DNA of 64,000 nucleotides from Mesorhizobium sp. CA14 (GTDB taxonomy: Bacteria > Pseudomonadota > Alphaproteobacteria > Rhizobiales > Rhizobiaceae): assembly GCF_020165195.1 (NCBI RefSeq), contig NZ_JAIUHR010000032.1, positions 1 through 64,000 of the forward strand, in the 5' to 3' direction. Under the pieces are notes generated by a model. The model made no database searches. It saw only the letters and a program-made list of their open reading frames with translations, and was not told the origin of the DNA. The translations under genes were made by a program, and so were the position numbers. This document shows, piece after piece, positions 18,501 to 27,124 of this stretch. Position 1 is the stretch's first letter. Every line of letters starts with the position of its first letter.

Positions 18501-19642
18501 TTGCCCACGGTCTGATTGCCACGGCCTTTCAAGATCGCAAGCAGTCTTGGGCGATGTCGCTTATAGCGAAAGCGCGAACGGAGTCTTGGGGCGACGACGC
18601 CCTGATGGCAATCTTGCGGGCCTTGCCGGCAGGTCGGTGGACATGGGATCGGGTCGCGGAGCTTGGTGGTAACATCCTGACAACCTACTGGCGCAGCGCT
18701 CCGGTATTTTGGATAGACGAAGCCGGCGACGACATGGCCTATGCCGTTCGCCAGCTGATCGATGCGGGCCGAGCCCGTCACGCCTTGGCGCTCACGGGTC
18801 GTCGCGGCAACAAAGGTAGGTTGCCGTCCGCGCTAATGCTGGAGGCGCTAGAGCAGGCTGCCCGCCAGCCTGTTGGAAACTCGGAAGATGGTAATGAGGC
18901 TACCATGTTCCAGCACTATGTTACCGAGACTCTGACGGAGTTGGATACCCGCGAAGACGTCGACCGCAATGTACTGGTCACGCTGGAATGGAATTACCTA
19001 CGTGTCCTCGAACACTCGCGCCGTCCAGCGAAGGTGCTGCTGTCCGCTCTATCAGAGCAGCCTAAGCTGTTTATAGAAATGCTCAGCGCCGTATTCAAAG
19101 CAAGCGTCGAAAGCGAAATCGAAGAGCCGGAGCCTTCCGATCCTGAACAGGCGCACGCGGTAGCCCGCAAAGCCTTCCGGCTATTCGAACTCTGGAACCA
19201 CATCCCTGGTCGGCGCGACGACAGCACAATCGACGGTGAGGCACTAGAGACCTGGATAAAGGAGGCACGGGCGCTAGCCAAGGCGGTAGGGCGTTTGGAC
19301 GTCGCTGACAGCAAGATTGGCCAGATGCTCTCCGCTTCGCCACAAGGCGTGGACGGAAATTGGCCTGCCGAAGCTGTGCGGAATGCGCTCGACCTTTTCC
19401 GGAGCAAATCCATGCTCGAGGGATTTCGAGTGGGAAAGGCAAATCGGCACGGATTCACTACTCGTATGCCGGGTGATGGTGGCAATCTGGAGCGTTATGA
19501 GGCGGCGAAGTATCGAGGCTGGGCTGAGGCAATCGTCTTTGACCACCCGTACACAGCCAAAGCACTGCATGAGCTAGCCGACAACTATGATTCGCATGCC
19601 AAGCGGGAGGATGAGGACGCCGAACAGCGTGATTGGTTCTAA
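15581..19642 (+). CDS. XRE helix-turn-helix / nuclease-like / STAND-like giant protein
   Basis: 1353 residues. Residues 10-72 form an XRE/Cro helix-turn-helix (ALLAWSQQDLAKAANVGTST, FERGSRTP). Residues 125-190 have GWDG (144-147), YVPKGRAGWELG (157-168) and QQKATEDYEKRT (175-186), a pattern I associate with restriction-endonuclease-like N-termini of large defence proteins (D146, E166, K177 as possible catalytic residues). About 255-560 looks like a STAND-type NTPase region but has no Walker A GxxGxGKT. The last 750 residues are helical-repeat-like. First gene of a four-gene same-strand block. A sensor-effector role against phage is inferred. Confidence 0.7.
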   Translation: MENSNPPDELTPRHVRAARALLAWSQQDLAKAANVGTSTIADFERGSRTPVANNAHAIRAALEREGIRFLPTGAVIGPPVPAIVGSDTAGTPVRWVSAQDLSDWADRMDGPVSLPTLLAKLVHAATDTNIELRFPSDEGVRHSGWDGVTSTASTNAYVPKGRAGWELGVQRRNIQQKATEDYEKRTADPSPLDPATSAFIFVTLRHWPNKDAWAKSRQEEGPWREVRVYDANDLVHWIERHPAVGLWIATRLNKRPPGTRELDEIWEEWSLAPEWRLTEDLVLADRSEDSAEVLRWLRGQPSVLSVQATSTDEVAAFLHATLNELPDDLAATYRARTLVVTTADAARALTAAQAPLILLFTEPDPGVARTLTKRGHFVLQAYDERLISRGEVRALARPSREGIANALQAAGISESRADALARDSARNLAVLRRLMESAPGRIPTWAETTPPKALLAALLAGGWIETSEGDRARLAELADQPYDTAIGNLTPLAGAFDSPLQKVGEAWRISSPSDAWILLAHHITPADLDRFENVAQAVLGAPDPRFDMEPGDRWMANIHGVHPSYSGLLRHGVGQVLILLALWGSKVRTVADAPRRADAIVARLLRDADAQRWWSLSGDFRLLAEASPNAFLTAIEDSLDQNDPPIAALFGHDDGGVFGQEHLSDLMWALESLAWSPDWMPRVTNVLARLDAIDVKPRKYINGPMNSLREVHLLWSPQTYATQEQRIRALDVVRKREPATAWKLMLGVLPSGHDTSSPSPLPRWRDFSIDKPELVTWNLIGRGVAKIRERLIADVGVDPQRWLVLLDRLGDLSPDLSSVLEALDVAESTVTDDGDRAALWEKLRRVLHHHRAFPDAEWSLPEDVLTRLEVVYERFAPKNPLACVAWLFNGSVALPKPPGTGWRDEQHEVEVARKDAAQAVFNNGGVPAVLGLARLADSAGYIGKALYESGVSTIDLESLVEAAVRSGDARERAVAHGLIATAFQDRKQSWAMSLIAKARTESWGDDALMAILRALPAGRWTWDRVAELGGNILTTYWRSAPVFWIDEAGDDMAYAVRQLIDAGRARHALALTGRRGNKGRLPSALMLEALEQAARQPVGNSEDGNEATMFQHYVTETLTELDTREDVDRNVLVTLEWNYLRVLEHSRRPAKVLLSALSEQPKLFIEMLSAVFKASVESEIEEPEPSDPEQAHAVARKAFRLFELWNHIPGRRDDSTIDGEALETWIKEARALAKAVGRLDVADSKIGQMLSASPQGVDGNWPAEAVRNALDLFRSKSMLEGFRVGKANRHGFTTRMPGDGGNLERYEAAKYRGWAEAIVFDHPYTAKALHELADNYDSHAKREDEDAEQRDWF

Positions 19643-19715
19643 AATCTATAAACTATAACGGACTATTTGTACCAGCTAGCGCTAATGTCGACAGTCCCAC
19701 TCTTTTGGATTTTCT

Positions 19716-21011
19716 ATGTCCAGTGAGCTCGAGCAAGTCATTGCCGCAATCTGGGGAATGCCTAAATCAAGCGACAATCCTTTCGCCCATCCTGCGTTTG
19801 TTCGCCTTGTAGACTATTGCAAAGCGACCTACCCCAACGCCGGGTCAAAACTGTGGCTAACACTTGCTCTTAGCGACGCGCTGCGGTCCTTGGGGATGCA
19901 TTTCAGAGAGGTGCCAGCCGGTCTCATCCGGACACTCTCACCGGCTGCAGCCGCAGAGGCGCTTCATCTCGCCTTTACCGCGCCAATGTCGCGCCGGGTT
20001 CATCTTTGTCCCCTGGACTGGGCTGAGAACCCTCCGGAGTTAGCATTCGGTCGGAATCGCATGCGCCGATTCTCGGAAAAAGAATTGATGGATCTGGCTG
20101 AAGCGGACAGGATTCAAAGAGCCTCCCCTTTGACTTCCGTAGACTGGAAGCGATTGTCGCGTTTTCACTGGCTGATTGTCGAGGAAGATATTCTATTGAC
20201 CGCGGAGCCCGGCGCTCGCGCGTTGCCCATCATGTACAAACCGCTGAGACGTGACCTTGGCGCTTTTCTGCCGCACGAAGGACGATTTCCCGCAGCTGTC
20301 GAGGAGGCGCTGTTCCTGATGCTTCTGGCCCCTTGGGAAAACTGGGCGGAAGCACCCGATGTGGACTGGCGCGGCTTTCGTGTGCCATGGATTTACACCG
20401 CTGACAGGGACTTGTTCGTTCGGATGCAGGCCCCACCGCAAGACGCATCGCTGACTTGGCAACCGGTCGCCTTCACGGACGTTTATGGCGAGATCCATGA
20501 GGAGGAACAACCGGCTCACTACACGCTTGCCGACGAGGTTTCGGGGCTTCCCACAGTGGTCAATCAGTCCCTATGGGAGGACTGGCTTATTGCGCGCCAA
20601 ACGTCTTTACTAGCTGCACCAGTAGCGCATTTTCTCGTCCGGGCATTTCTCAGCGATCGCATTGATGAATTCCTGGCCCACCTTATGGTGGTAGAGGCGT
20701 CTCTCGGCCTCAAAGCTGACTACGGCCCCAAGGCGAAAGGCAATCTCCACAACAATCTACGGCCGACCGACAGGATGGTGCGTAGAATAACGAAATTGCT
20801 CTGCGATCCGATCGCTGGTGAAGAATATCGACGCCTCTTCGACGTTCGAAGCAGCTATGTTCACGGGCGCCAAATGGGCGAGGTTTCCAGTGCCGACCTC
20901 AAAGGCGCTCGTGCACTAGCGAGGAGGACTGCATTGCGTCTGGTTGAGGTCGCTGCTCGTGGTGCAGCCGCTACCAATCGCGATGCTTATCTAATGTCGC
21001 TACTCGACTAG
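19716..21011 (+). CDS. HEPN-domain protein (Apea-like), predicted ribonuclease
   Basis: 431 residues, no signal peptide or membrane segment. The C-terminal region resembles Apea-like HEPN domains: LMVVEASLGLK (about 328-338), then LFDVRSSYVHGRQMG with R378-x4-H383, the HEPN catalytic R-x4-6-H motif, and DLKGARALARRTALRLVEVA. HEPN proteins with this motif usually cut RNA. The N-terminal 320 residues are not recognised. 73 bp separate it from the giant HTH gene; 8 bp separate it from a second HEPN gene. Confidence 0.72.
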   Translation: MSSELEQVIAAIWGMPKSSDNPFAHPAFVRLVDYCKATYPNAGSKLWLTLALSDALRSLGMHFREVPAGLIRTLSPAAAAEALHLAFTAPMSRRVHLCPLDWAENPPELAFGRNRMRRFSEKELMDLAEADRIQRASPLTSVDWKRLSRFHWLIVEEDILLTAEPGARALPIMYKPLRRDLGAFLPHEGRFPAAVEEALFLMLLAPWENWAEAPDVDWRGFRVPWIYTADRDLFVRMQAPPQDASLTWQPVAFTDVYGEIHEEEQPAHYTLADEVSGLPTVVNQSLWEDWLIARQTSLLAAPVAHFLVRAFLSDRIDEFLAHLMVVEASLGLKADYGPKAKGNLHNNLRPTDRMVRRITKLLCDPIAGEEYRRLFDVRSSYVHGRQMGEVSSADLKGARALARRTALRLVEVAARGAAATNRDAYLMSLLD

Positions 21012-21019
21012 GAGACCTT

Positions 21020-22483
21020 ATGGGAGAAGACGCAGCCCAGGAAAGCATCCTACAGCGACAAATGGGCGAGCTGCTGGTCGACGCGTTTGACGAGGTTGTA
21101 GTTGCCATTCTTTCTAAACTTGGAGAGGGCATCAAACCGTCCCGGGTACGCAGGTATCCTACCTTCTCGCTTCGCGACAACGGCATGCCTTCATTGGGCG
21201 ATGGCCTTTGGACAGGCGCGGGGCCGTTGGAATACTCATCTGTTCTCGAACCACCCTACAACGACGACGAGGCGCGTCAGTTGGGCAAATTTCCGCCCGC
21301 TCGTTTCCCTGCAGTCGCCAGGCTCGTAGCGTTCGCTTGCGAGCATCCTGAAATTGCTCGTATGCCCGCGGCAGGTTCCGACCAAGAAAATCCGTTGGTG
21401 AAGGTCACCATCGACCTGTTGCTAAGCCGTGCTGCCGATATGCATCTTCTTCGCTTTGGTGTGATGGCGGGGACGGCTGCAACACGGGCCGCTGTGCTGA
21501 AGCCGCTGTTGAGAGGATTGTTCGATGCACGCCTGAAGTTTGTTGTGCTCGCCCCAATAGCATTCGTCCGGTTCGACTTCGACCGAATGCGCCTCGGGCC
21601 GTCTGCCTTCATAATGCGGATGTCGCCAAATTTGCAGCGAGCGCGTTGGGAAATGAAGGCCTACGGCGCCAACGGGCATGACCAGGTGCTAGCGGCCGCG
21701 ACCCATGCTTTCGTGGTGACAGGATGGGACGTCCCAAACGGGAATTGGATCGAGCTAAGCCATACGCTGTCGAATTTTAGCTCGGAAATGCGCGAGCGCA
21801 TCGACGCTTTGTTTGCTGCACTTCGGCTCGAGACTGGGATCGAGACCGGATATGCCCAGGAAATCCGGCTTTCGCGGGGGTGGCGCCATCGACATAACAA
21901 TGGGCTGCCTGACGTTTACGCCGTTGGCGCACGCCGCTACCCCGAGGCGTTCGACGATTTTGGCTGGAACCGAGCGGACTTACCCCTCGTCGGCAGAGCG
22001 CAGATGCGCCAGGTGGCAAGCCTTGTCGAACCACTCGAAAATTCTTCGGACGAAAGGCTCATTTTGGCCACCCGTAGGCTGAACACGGCGATGACGCGCA
22101 GCGATCTCGCCGACGCAATTCTCGATGCCACAATCGGTCTTGAGGTCTTGCTCGGCGATGGAGACGGTCAGGCAATTTCATGGAAGCTTCGTATGCGCGC
22201 AGCTGCTTTGGCAGGCATTGGCAGAGGCCAGACCGGCGCTAAGGCCATGAGTGACGCGATTGCCTTGGTTTATGCCACGAGATCAGCCATCGTCCATGGG
22301 GTTCGCCGGCGGCGCGGTGCCACTGCCGCGCACGCAGAACGCGAATTGGACGCGAAAGACCAGGCGCTAAACGCGTTGCGAGATGTGCTTAAGATCCTTA
22401 TCCATCGGCCGGAATTTCTCGATCCACGTCGTATCGACAGTGACTTGTTAATGGTGCCGCCAGGCCTCGCCTCTATCTCTTAA
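21020..22483 (+). CDS. second HEPN-domain protein
   Basis: 487 residues. The C-terminal part has LDATIGLEVLLGDGDGQAIS followed by VYATRSAIVHGVRRRRG, giving R421-x4-H426, the HEPN motif. This matches the layout of the preceding gene although the sequences differ, so the two may be ancient paralogues acting as a heterodimer. The N-terminal 350 residues are not recognised. Starts 8 bp after the first HEPN gene; 12 bp before a DUF4238 gene. Confidence 0.72.
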   Translation: MGEDAAQESILQRQMGELLVDAFDEVVVAILSKLGEGIKPSRVRRYPTFSLRDNGMPSLGDGLWTGAGPLEYSSVLEPPYNDDEARQLGKFPPARFPAVARLVAFACEHPEIARMPAAGSDQENPLVKVTIDLLLSRAADMHLLRFGVMAGTAATRAAVLKPLLRGLFDARLKFVVLAPIAFVRFDFDRMRLGPSAFIMRMSPNLQRARWEMKAYGANGHDQVLAAATHAFVVTGWDVPNGNWIELSHTLSNFSSEMRERIDALFAALRLETGIETGYAQEIRLSRGWRHRHNNGLPDVYAVGARRYPEAFDDFGWNRADLPLVGRAQMRQVASLVEPLENSSDERLILATRRLNTAMTRSDLADAILDATIGLEVLLGDGDGQAISWKLRMRAAALAGIGRGQTGAKAMSDAIALVYATRSAIVHGVRRRRGATAAHAERELDAKDQALNALRDVLKILIHRPEFLDPRRIDSDLLMVPPGLASIS

Positions 22484-22495
22484 GCCATCTGACCG

Positions 22496-23347
22496 ATGTC
22501 AGTTCCCAAGCGCCATCACTATGTGCCGCAGATGCTCCTCAATGGGTTCACTGACTCGGAGGGCTGGCTGCATTGGTGCCGCCCCAGTGATCGCCCAGTA
22601 ACGGTCCGGCGAGCGAGACCACCTGAGCTGTTCCATCAGAACCATTTGTACAGCACGCTTTCTGACACCGGCACCAAAGACCCAGCCATGGAGCACGCTC
22701 TCTCTATTCTTGAGAGCGAGGCTGCTGGAGTTGTGCAATCCATTTTGTTGCCGGCGCGAGCGGGGAAGCTCCCCGCCCTCACGCACGAGCAGAAACTCCT
22801 CTGGTACACGTTTTTCTTAACCCAGTGGCGACGCACGCCGGAGACCCAACGGGCGAACGTATCCGATGCTGAAGCACTGCGAATGATCGAGGAAACACTT
22901 GACGAGCTGCGCCAAGTAGCACCCCATCGCGCTAATGAAATCGAAGCACTAGCGACGCCCGAAGCCAAGGCAAGGACGATGCGAAACGTTCGAGTTCAGA
23001 CAATCGGGCAGCAGCCAAGCGTTGAACTGATGCGAGTGCTGCAGCGTCGCGGTATTGCCATTTTACGAATTGCCCAGCCAAACAAGCGCTTCATCATCGG
23101 CAGTCGGCCGGTCGTGAAACTGACCACGCAAAATTCCACCGATCTCAATGATCTAACAGTTGAGATGTGGCTCCCACTCGCATCGGATGTCGCTGTGGGC
23201 GTAGGGCAAGGCGACGGAAATGTCAGTCTGCACCACACAGTAGATGAGCGCCCAGTCCGACAGCTGAACATCGCAATCGCGCGGCAAAGCGGTACAATCG
23301 CTGCCGCTTCAGGAGCCCTTGTCAAATCCATTGCCGATACGCGATGA
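22496..23347 (+). CDS. DUF4238-family protein
   Basis: 283 residues. The N-terminus KRHHYVPQMLLNGFTD is the signature of DUF4238, and later segments (MEHALSILESEAAGVVQSIL; LLWYTFFLTQWRRTPETQ; RFIIGSRPVV) fit its layout. The HHYVPQ motif conserves polar residues that could be catalytic, but no activity is established to my knowledge. Twelve bases after the second HEPN gene, so it belongs to the same transcription unit. Confidence 0.75.
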   Translation: MSVPKRHHYVPQMLLNGFTDSEGWLHWCRPSDRPVTVRRARPPELFHQNHLYSTLSDTGTKDPAMEHALSILESEAAGVVQSILLPARAGKLPALTHEQKLLWYTFFLTQWRRTPETQRANVSDAEALRMIEETLDELRQVAPHRANEIEALATPEAKARTMRNVRVQTIGQQPSVELMRVLQRRGIAILRIAQPNKRFIIGSRPVVKLTTQNSTDLNDLTVEMWLPLASDVAVGVGQGDGNVSLHHTVDERPVRQLNIAIARQSGTIAAASGALVKSIADTR

Positions 23348-23730
23348 GCAGTCGAATAATTGGCGAAGATCGTCAAATCAACGATGCTTTAGGAATGTCG
23401 CTCCCGTGGCTGTGCGCAAGCCGGCGACAGTGCACGCGATGTGGCATGTTGCGTCGTTCATCAATGCTTCGGCCGTAAACCGAGCTGGCGCCGTTTGGTG
23501 CAAAGGTTTGCAACACTTCGGCTTTCTCGGCGCAGCCGATGGACGGTGGATCCGAAACTCAAACCCGTGGCGCCCGCATCCTGACTATGCCAATTGAGAC
23601 AAGGATGTATCCGCTTCGGCGGATGAGCACCGATGCAGACGAGGAACGCCTGAACGCACCTTATCTTTTGGGATGGCCCGCCCCTCCGGCTGCGGACAAC
23701 TGCTAGTCCGTGTCAGAAGGAGGAAGGAAA
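23348..23730. other. non-coding stretch before the IS110 remnant
   Basis: No supported gene. Short open frames here have no family-like features. The last 130 bp probably belong to the left end of the IS110-type element, including AGGAGGAAGG just before its first ATG. Confidence 0.4.
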
Positions 23731-24751
23731 ATGAAAATCACCCTACTCGAAATCGATCTCGGAAAGACGCTGTTCAGCCCCGTCGGCCTCGACCGGGAAG
23801 GGCGGTTGTGCTGCGTCGTAGGATCCGTCGGTCATCCCTTGCTGCATTCGTCGACAAGCAAGCGCGCTGAATCATTGGCACGGAGGCGTGCTGCGGTGCT
23901 CATCATCGCGCGCCAGTTCGCCATGGGCGGACACGAGGTTCGGCTGATGCCGCCGGGGTATGTCAAACCGTACATGAAGTCGCACAAGAACGATGATCGT
24001 TGATGCAGAGGCAATCGCCGAAGCGGCGACACGGCCGACAATGCGCTTCGTGCCAATCAAGTCGGAAGAGCAGCTCGATGTGCAGACTTTGCACCGTGCC
24101 CGCGAACGGCTGGTTGGCACTCGGACGGCACTGATCAATCAACTGCGGGGTGTGCTGTTCGATCGCGGCATCGTCATCGCCAAGGGGCGCCAAAAGCTGA
24201 ATCTGTGGCTGCGCGAGAACCCGCTGGGCAACACGCTCCTAACCGCAAGGATGCGGCAACTCGTTGATGACATGGTCGACGAATTGCACGCGCTCGATCA
24301 TCGGATCAAGCAGCTCGATCAAGAGTTCGAAGCGCTCGCGAAGAGCGATGAACGGGCTCGTCTGTTGCGCAGTGTCCCGGGCATTGGCGCGCTCAACGCA
24401 ACGGCGCTTGCGGCAGCGGTCGGCGACGTGTGGGCGTTTGCGAAGGGGCGCGACTTCGCTGCTTGGCTGGGGCTTGTTCCACGTCAGGTCACGACCGGCG
24501 GCAAGCCGCGGCTGACGGGGATAAGCAAGCGCGGGAGCACCTACATGCGCGTTCTGTTGATCTATGGCGCGCGAGCGGCACTGCCATATCTGGCGCGAAT
24601 GGACACCCAGCTCGGCGCCTGGCTGCAAGCGCTGCTACAGCGCGCCAAGCGTAACGTGGTGGTTGCGCTCGCCAATAAGCTGGCCCGGATCGCCTGGGCC
24701 GTGATGTCGAAACAACGCCCATACGAGGCCGTGGTGGCCTCGAAGGGGTAA
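23731..24751 (+). pseudogene. IS110-family transposase, frameshifted
   Basis: Decayed recombinase-transposase of an insertion sequence. N-terminal LEIDLGKTLF corresponds to the DEDD motif G-I-D-L-x-K. A shifted frame encodes IGTEACCGAHH where the main frame reads through unrelated residues, then GHEVRLMPPGYVKPYMKSHKND returns. Another shift at about 23995 moves to the frame with DAEAIAEAATRPTMRFVPIKS and the full C-terminal Transposase_20 domain (LRSVPGIGALNATAL, FAAWLGLVPRQVTTGGK, GISKRGSTYMR). At least two frameshifts make it inactive. Confidence 0.85.
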
Positions 24752-25190
24752 TGAGTTTGGTCGAGCGGCCGCGCCCCGGCGGTTGCTCGGCCGCATGAAG
24801 TCTGCGGGAGGATGTGCACAGAGATAGCCCAACGGTTGATCGGCGTACGGCAAACCTGTCGCATGCAGCGGCCCTTTCGAGGCCGGGTATCTTGTTAGGA
24901 GCCGGGCGCGTGAATCTCCATCTTGGCAGGGCGTCCAAACGCCGAGGCCGGATACATTGGTGCAGACCGGGTGTGCCTCTCAAAACATTTCGCTTGCAGA
25001 CGGGGCGGGCCATACATTGCCTGCGGCCGCGCCGATCGCGAGACGGCCGGACTGCGCCGGAAGGCCTGTGATGATGCTCCGTCAGTCCGATGGAGAAGTG
25101 CGCCACGACGGTTCCAACGCTGCAAATAGGCAGCGCGACTACCCCGTCACAGCGCGCGGAAGACTGCACGGCGCATCGGAACTCGACGTC
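24752..25190. other. 3' non-coding end of the IS110-type element
   Basis: About 430 bp without a credible gene directly after the transposase stop. Elements of the IS1111 group carry a long non-coding region in this position that encodes the bridge RNA. GC-rich inverted segments are present (for example GGCCGCG near 24768). The exact right end of the element and any target-site match could not be set by eye. Open frames on the minus strand here are Arg/Pro-rich shadows. Confidence 0.35.
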
Positions 25191-25306
25191 AGGAAACGGA
25201 ATCGTGACATAGAGCATAGAAGAGTGTATTATCGTAGTTTGGAAGAGAAACGGCAGTGGCAAAGAAGTCTCTAAAAGCACAACCGGATAAGATGGCAAGA
25301 TAAAAT

Positions 25307-25439
25307 GGCGCACATTGCGCGCCGGTTGTGTTGTTGCTTTTGCTTCGTTTTTCGGACCGTTTGGCACATTGCAGCCTCTTGGTGCAATGTGCGCCTAATA
25401 CTGAACTATTTGTATTCACGTTGTTTATTTCACATTGCG
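25307..25439. repeat. cluster of GCACATTGC repeats with a 12-bp inverted pair
   Basis: GGCGCACATTGC at 25307-25318 and its exact reverse complement GCAATGTGCGCC at 25384-25395. Two more direct copies of the core are GCACATTGC at 25364-25372 and CACATTGCG at 25431-25439. The region is unusually T-rich and sits between the IS remnant and the 3' end of the PLD pair. The rest of 25191-25606 holds nothing recognised. Confidence 0.6.
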
Positions 25440-25606
25440 GCGCAACGCGATGGCCCATGAGCGCCAGGCTCGCCTGCCTGAGACTGGTCGAGCCAGGGCA
25501 ACAGACGGAAAGGTGGCCAAACGGAATCGGCTAGACTGTAACGGCCGTGCCGATGGGTCTTAGTACGCGTAGGTTCGGTTGCGCCGCGCTGGCGTGGAGT
25601 ACGAGG

Positions 25607-27124
25607 TCAGGCCGCCGCCCCCTCCGGCAGGAGACCGCACTCTGTGGCTAGGGAGATAGCCGTTTCTATCCTGTCAGGTGTGGGTGAGGGGCTGAGTCTG
25701 CTCCTTCCCGGCAGCGCCGTCCATCCACCCTCTTCCATCACTAGCTTGAGGCGCAGGATCGTCTTGCCGCCACCGCGCGCGTCCTGCAGCCCCCTTCCCA
25801 CCGCCCAGTATACATGCTGTGCGATCGCCCATGTCTCGATCGCGTGACGGATAAGTTCACGCGCCTCGCCCTGTCGGCGGGCGTTCGCTTCCCTACCCGC
25901 CCTTCGCAGCGGCAGGCGGTCTTCCCGGTCGAAGGTTTCCGGGTCTTCCGGCGTGTGGGCGATGCACAGGGCGAGCGCTTGCGCGATGGCCGTGGCGAGG
26001 CCTTGCCTGCTCTGGCTGCGTAGCGCATCGGCGATAGCCATCGTCGCGGACGATGGTGGTGTGGCAGGGTTGGTACCGTCCAGCCAATCCGATGCAGGTC
26101 CAACCCCGTCGATTGCGGCCTCCGCGAGGAAGGCGGAGACCAGTGCTGAGGTTCCTAGCGGTCCGTCCGCCTGGGCCAATCTATCAAGCGTCCATGCGAG
26201 AAGGGACTCCACAGAGTAGCGGAACAGCTGCCTGTATTGGAGCCGTCGCCACCGCGCCGCCGCTGTCTTCAATCCCTCAGGGACTTCGAAGCTGGGGTCC
26301 TCTCCTGCGAGAGCCGACCTCACAGCTCCGGTCGAAGCCAGTTCTGGGCGGGCGGCTGCGTGCAGAAGTAGCTTGATGCCTTCCGCCCGGGTCGCCGTAG
26401 CAAGGTCGCCAGTCAGGGTTCTCGCTGCGTGTCTGCGCTCTTGTTCCGTCAGTTCGTCGGGCATCCATGCCTGCGCCCAAGCCAGTGCTTCTTCTCTCGT
26501 GACTGTCACCGGGCCGAAACTCGAAAATGCAGGATGGCTAAGCCGGTCGGCAATTCTGGCTTCGAATGCATCAAGCGCAGCGTTGGCATCGGTTTGCGGC
26601 ACAAGAACCTTTGCGTTCACGTCATTGCGTGCGAGCCAGCCGAGGGCCTTGAGGCCCGGTCCGTAGTTCACTGCGGCGGAAAGCGAGGTGCTGTCCGCGC
26701 GACCTTCCCGGAATGCTTTCCACGTCGCTCCGTAGAAGTCGATTTTCTGCGCGCCAAGCAACTGCCCCATGGCCTGCCGTCCTGGAAGATCCGTCTGGGT
26801 TGCTGAGATGAAAACAGACCAGGCGAAGATGACCTCGCAGCGTGCCACGAAGTCTTCAAGAACCGTTGCGTCGGTATCCGGTCTGCCTTCGGCCTTGGCG
26901 AGCCTCAGCGCGCGCCGCCACGCCCATGAGACAAAGGAGAACGGCCTAACGTGTCTCGCGACGTTGTTCAGCCCGTCAGCCACTAGGTTCATAAGGTCGA
27001 AGTTTGTCTGTCGGAGGCCGCACGGATCTACCGACGAATGCGCGATTTGCGTGTCGTCGACGAAGCTTGGTCCATCCGCAGCACTCGCCTCGGACAGGAT
27101 TTCGGCCATCGTGCGCTTAGCCAT
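25607..27124 (-). CDS. unknown protein, second gene of the PLD-like pair
   Basis: 505 residues, soluble, Ala- and Arg-rich, predicted helical. DFYGATWKAFREGRADSTSL and GLKALGWLARNDVNAKVLVP in the middle look like part of a folded domain, but no family or catalytic motif is recognised. The ATG at 27124 overlaps the end of the PLD gene by 8 bp, so the two are translationally coupled and probably form a complex. The C-terminal region includes a basic segment (RAGREANARRQGEARELIRH). Confidence 0.7.
   Translation of the reverse strand: MAKRTMAEILSEASAADGPSFVDDTQIAHSSVDPCGLRQTNFDLMNLVADGLNNVARHVRPFSFVSWAWRRALRLAKAEGRPDTDATVLEDFVARCEVIFAWSVFISATQTDLPGRQAMGQLLGAQKIDFYGATWKAFREGRADSTSLSAAVNYGPGLKALGWLARNDVNAKVLVPQTDANAALDAFEARIADRLSHPAFSSFGPVTVTREEALAWAQAWMPDELTEQERRHAARTLTGDLATATRAEGIKLLLHAAARPELASTGAVRSALAGEDPSFEVPEGLKTAAARWRRLQYRQLFRYSVESLLAWTLDRLAQADGPLGTSALVSAFLAEAAIDGVGPASDWLDGTNPATPPSSATMAIADALRSQSRQGLATAIAQALALCIAHTPEDPETFDREDRLPLRRAGREANARRQGEARELIRHAIETWAIAQHVYWAVGRGLQDARGGGKTILRLKLVMEEGGWTALPGRSRLSPSPTPDRIETAISLATECGLLPEGAAA

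Noticed and set aside
23319..23597. 92-residue plus-strand frame after the DUF4238 gene
   Set aside because: Overlaps the end of the DUF4238 gene, has no ribosome site and no recognisable pattern.
24489..25367. 292-residue minus-strand frame across the IS110 remnant
   Set aside because: Antisense to the transposase and Arg/Pro/Ala-rich, typical of a shadow of GC-rich coding DNA.
25307..25439. CRISPR array
   Set aside because: Repeats are only 9-12 bp, unevenly spaced and partly inverted. No CRISPR-like repeat-spacer pattern or cas gene is seen anywhere in the window.
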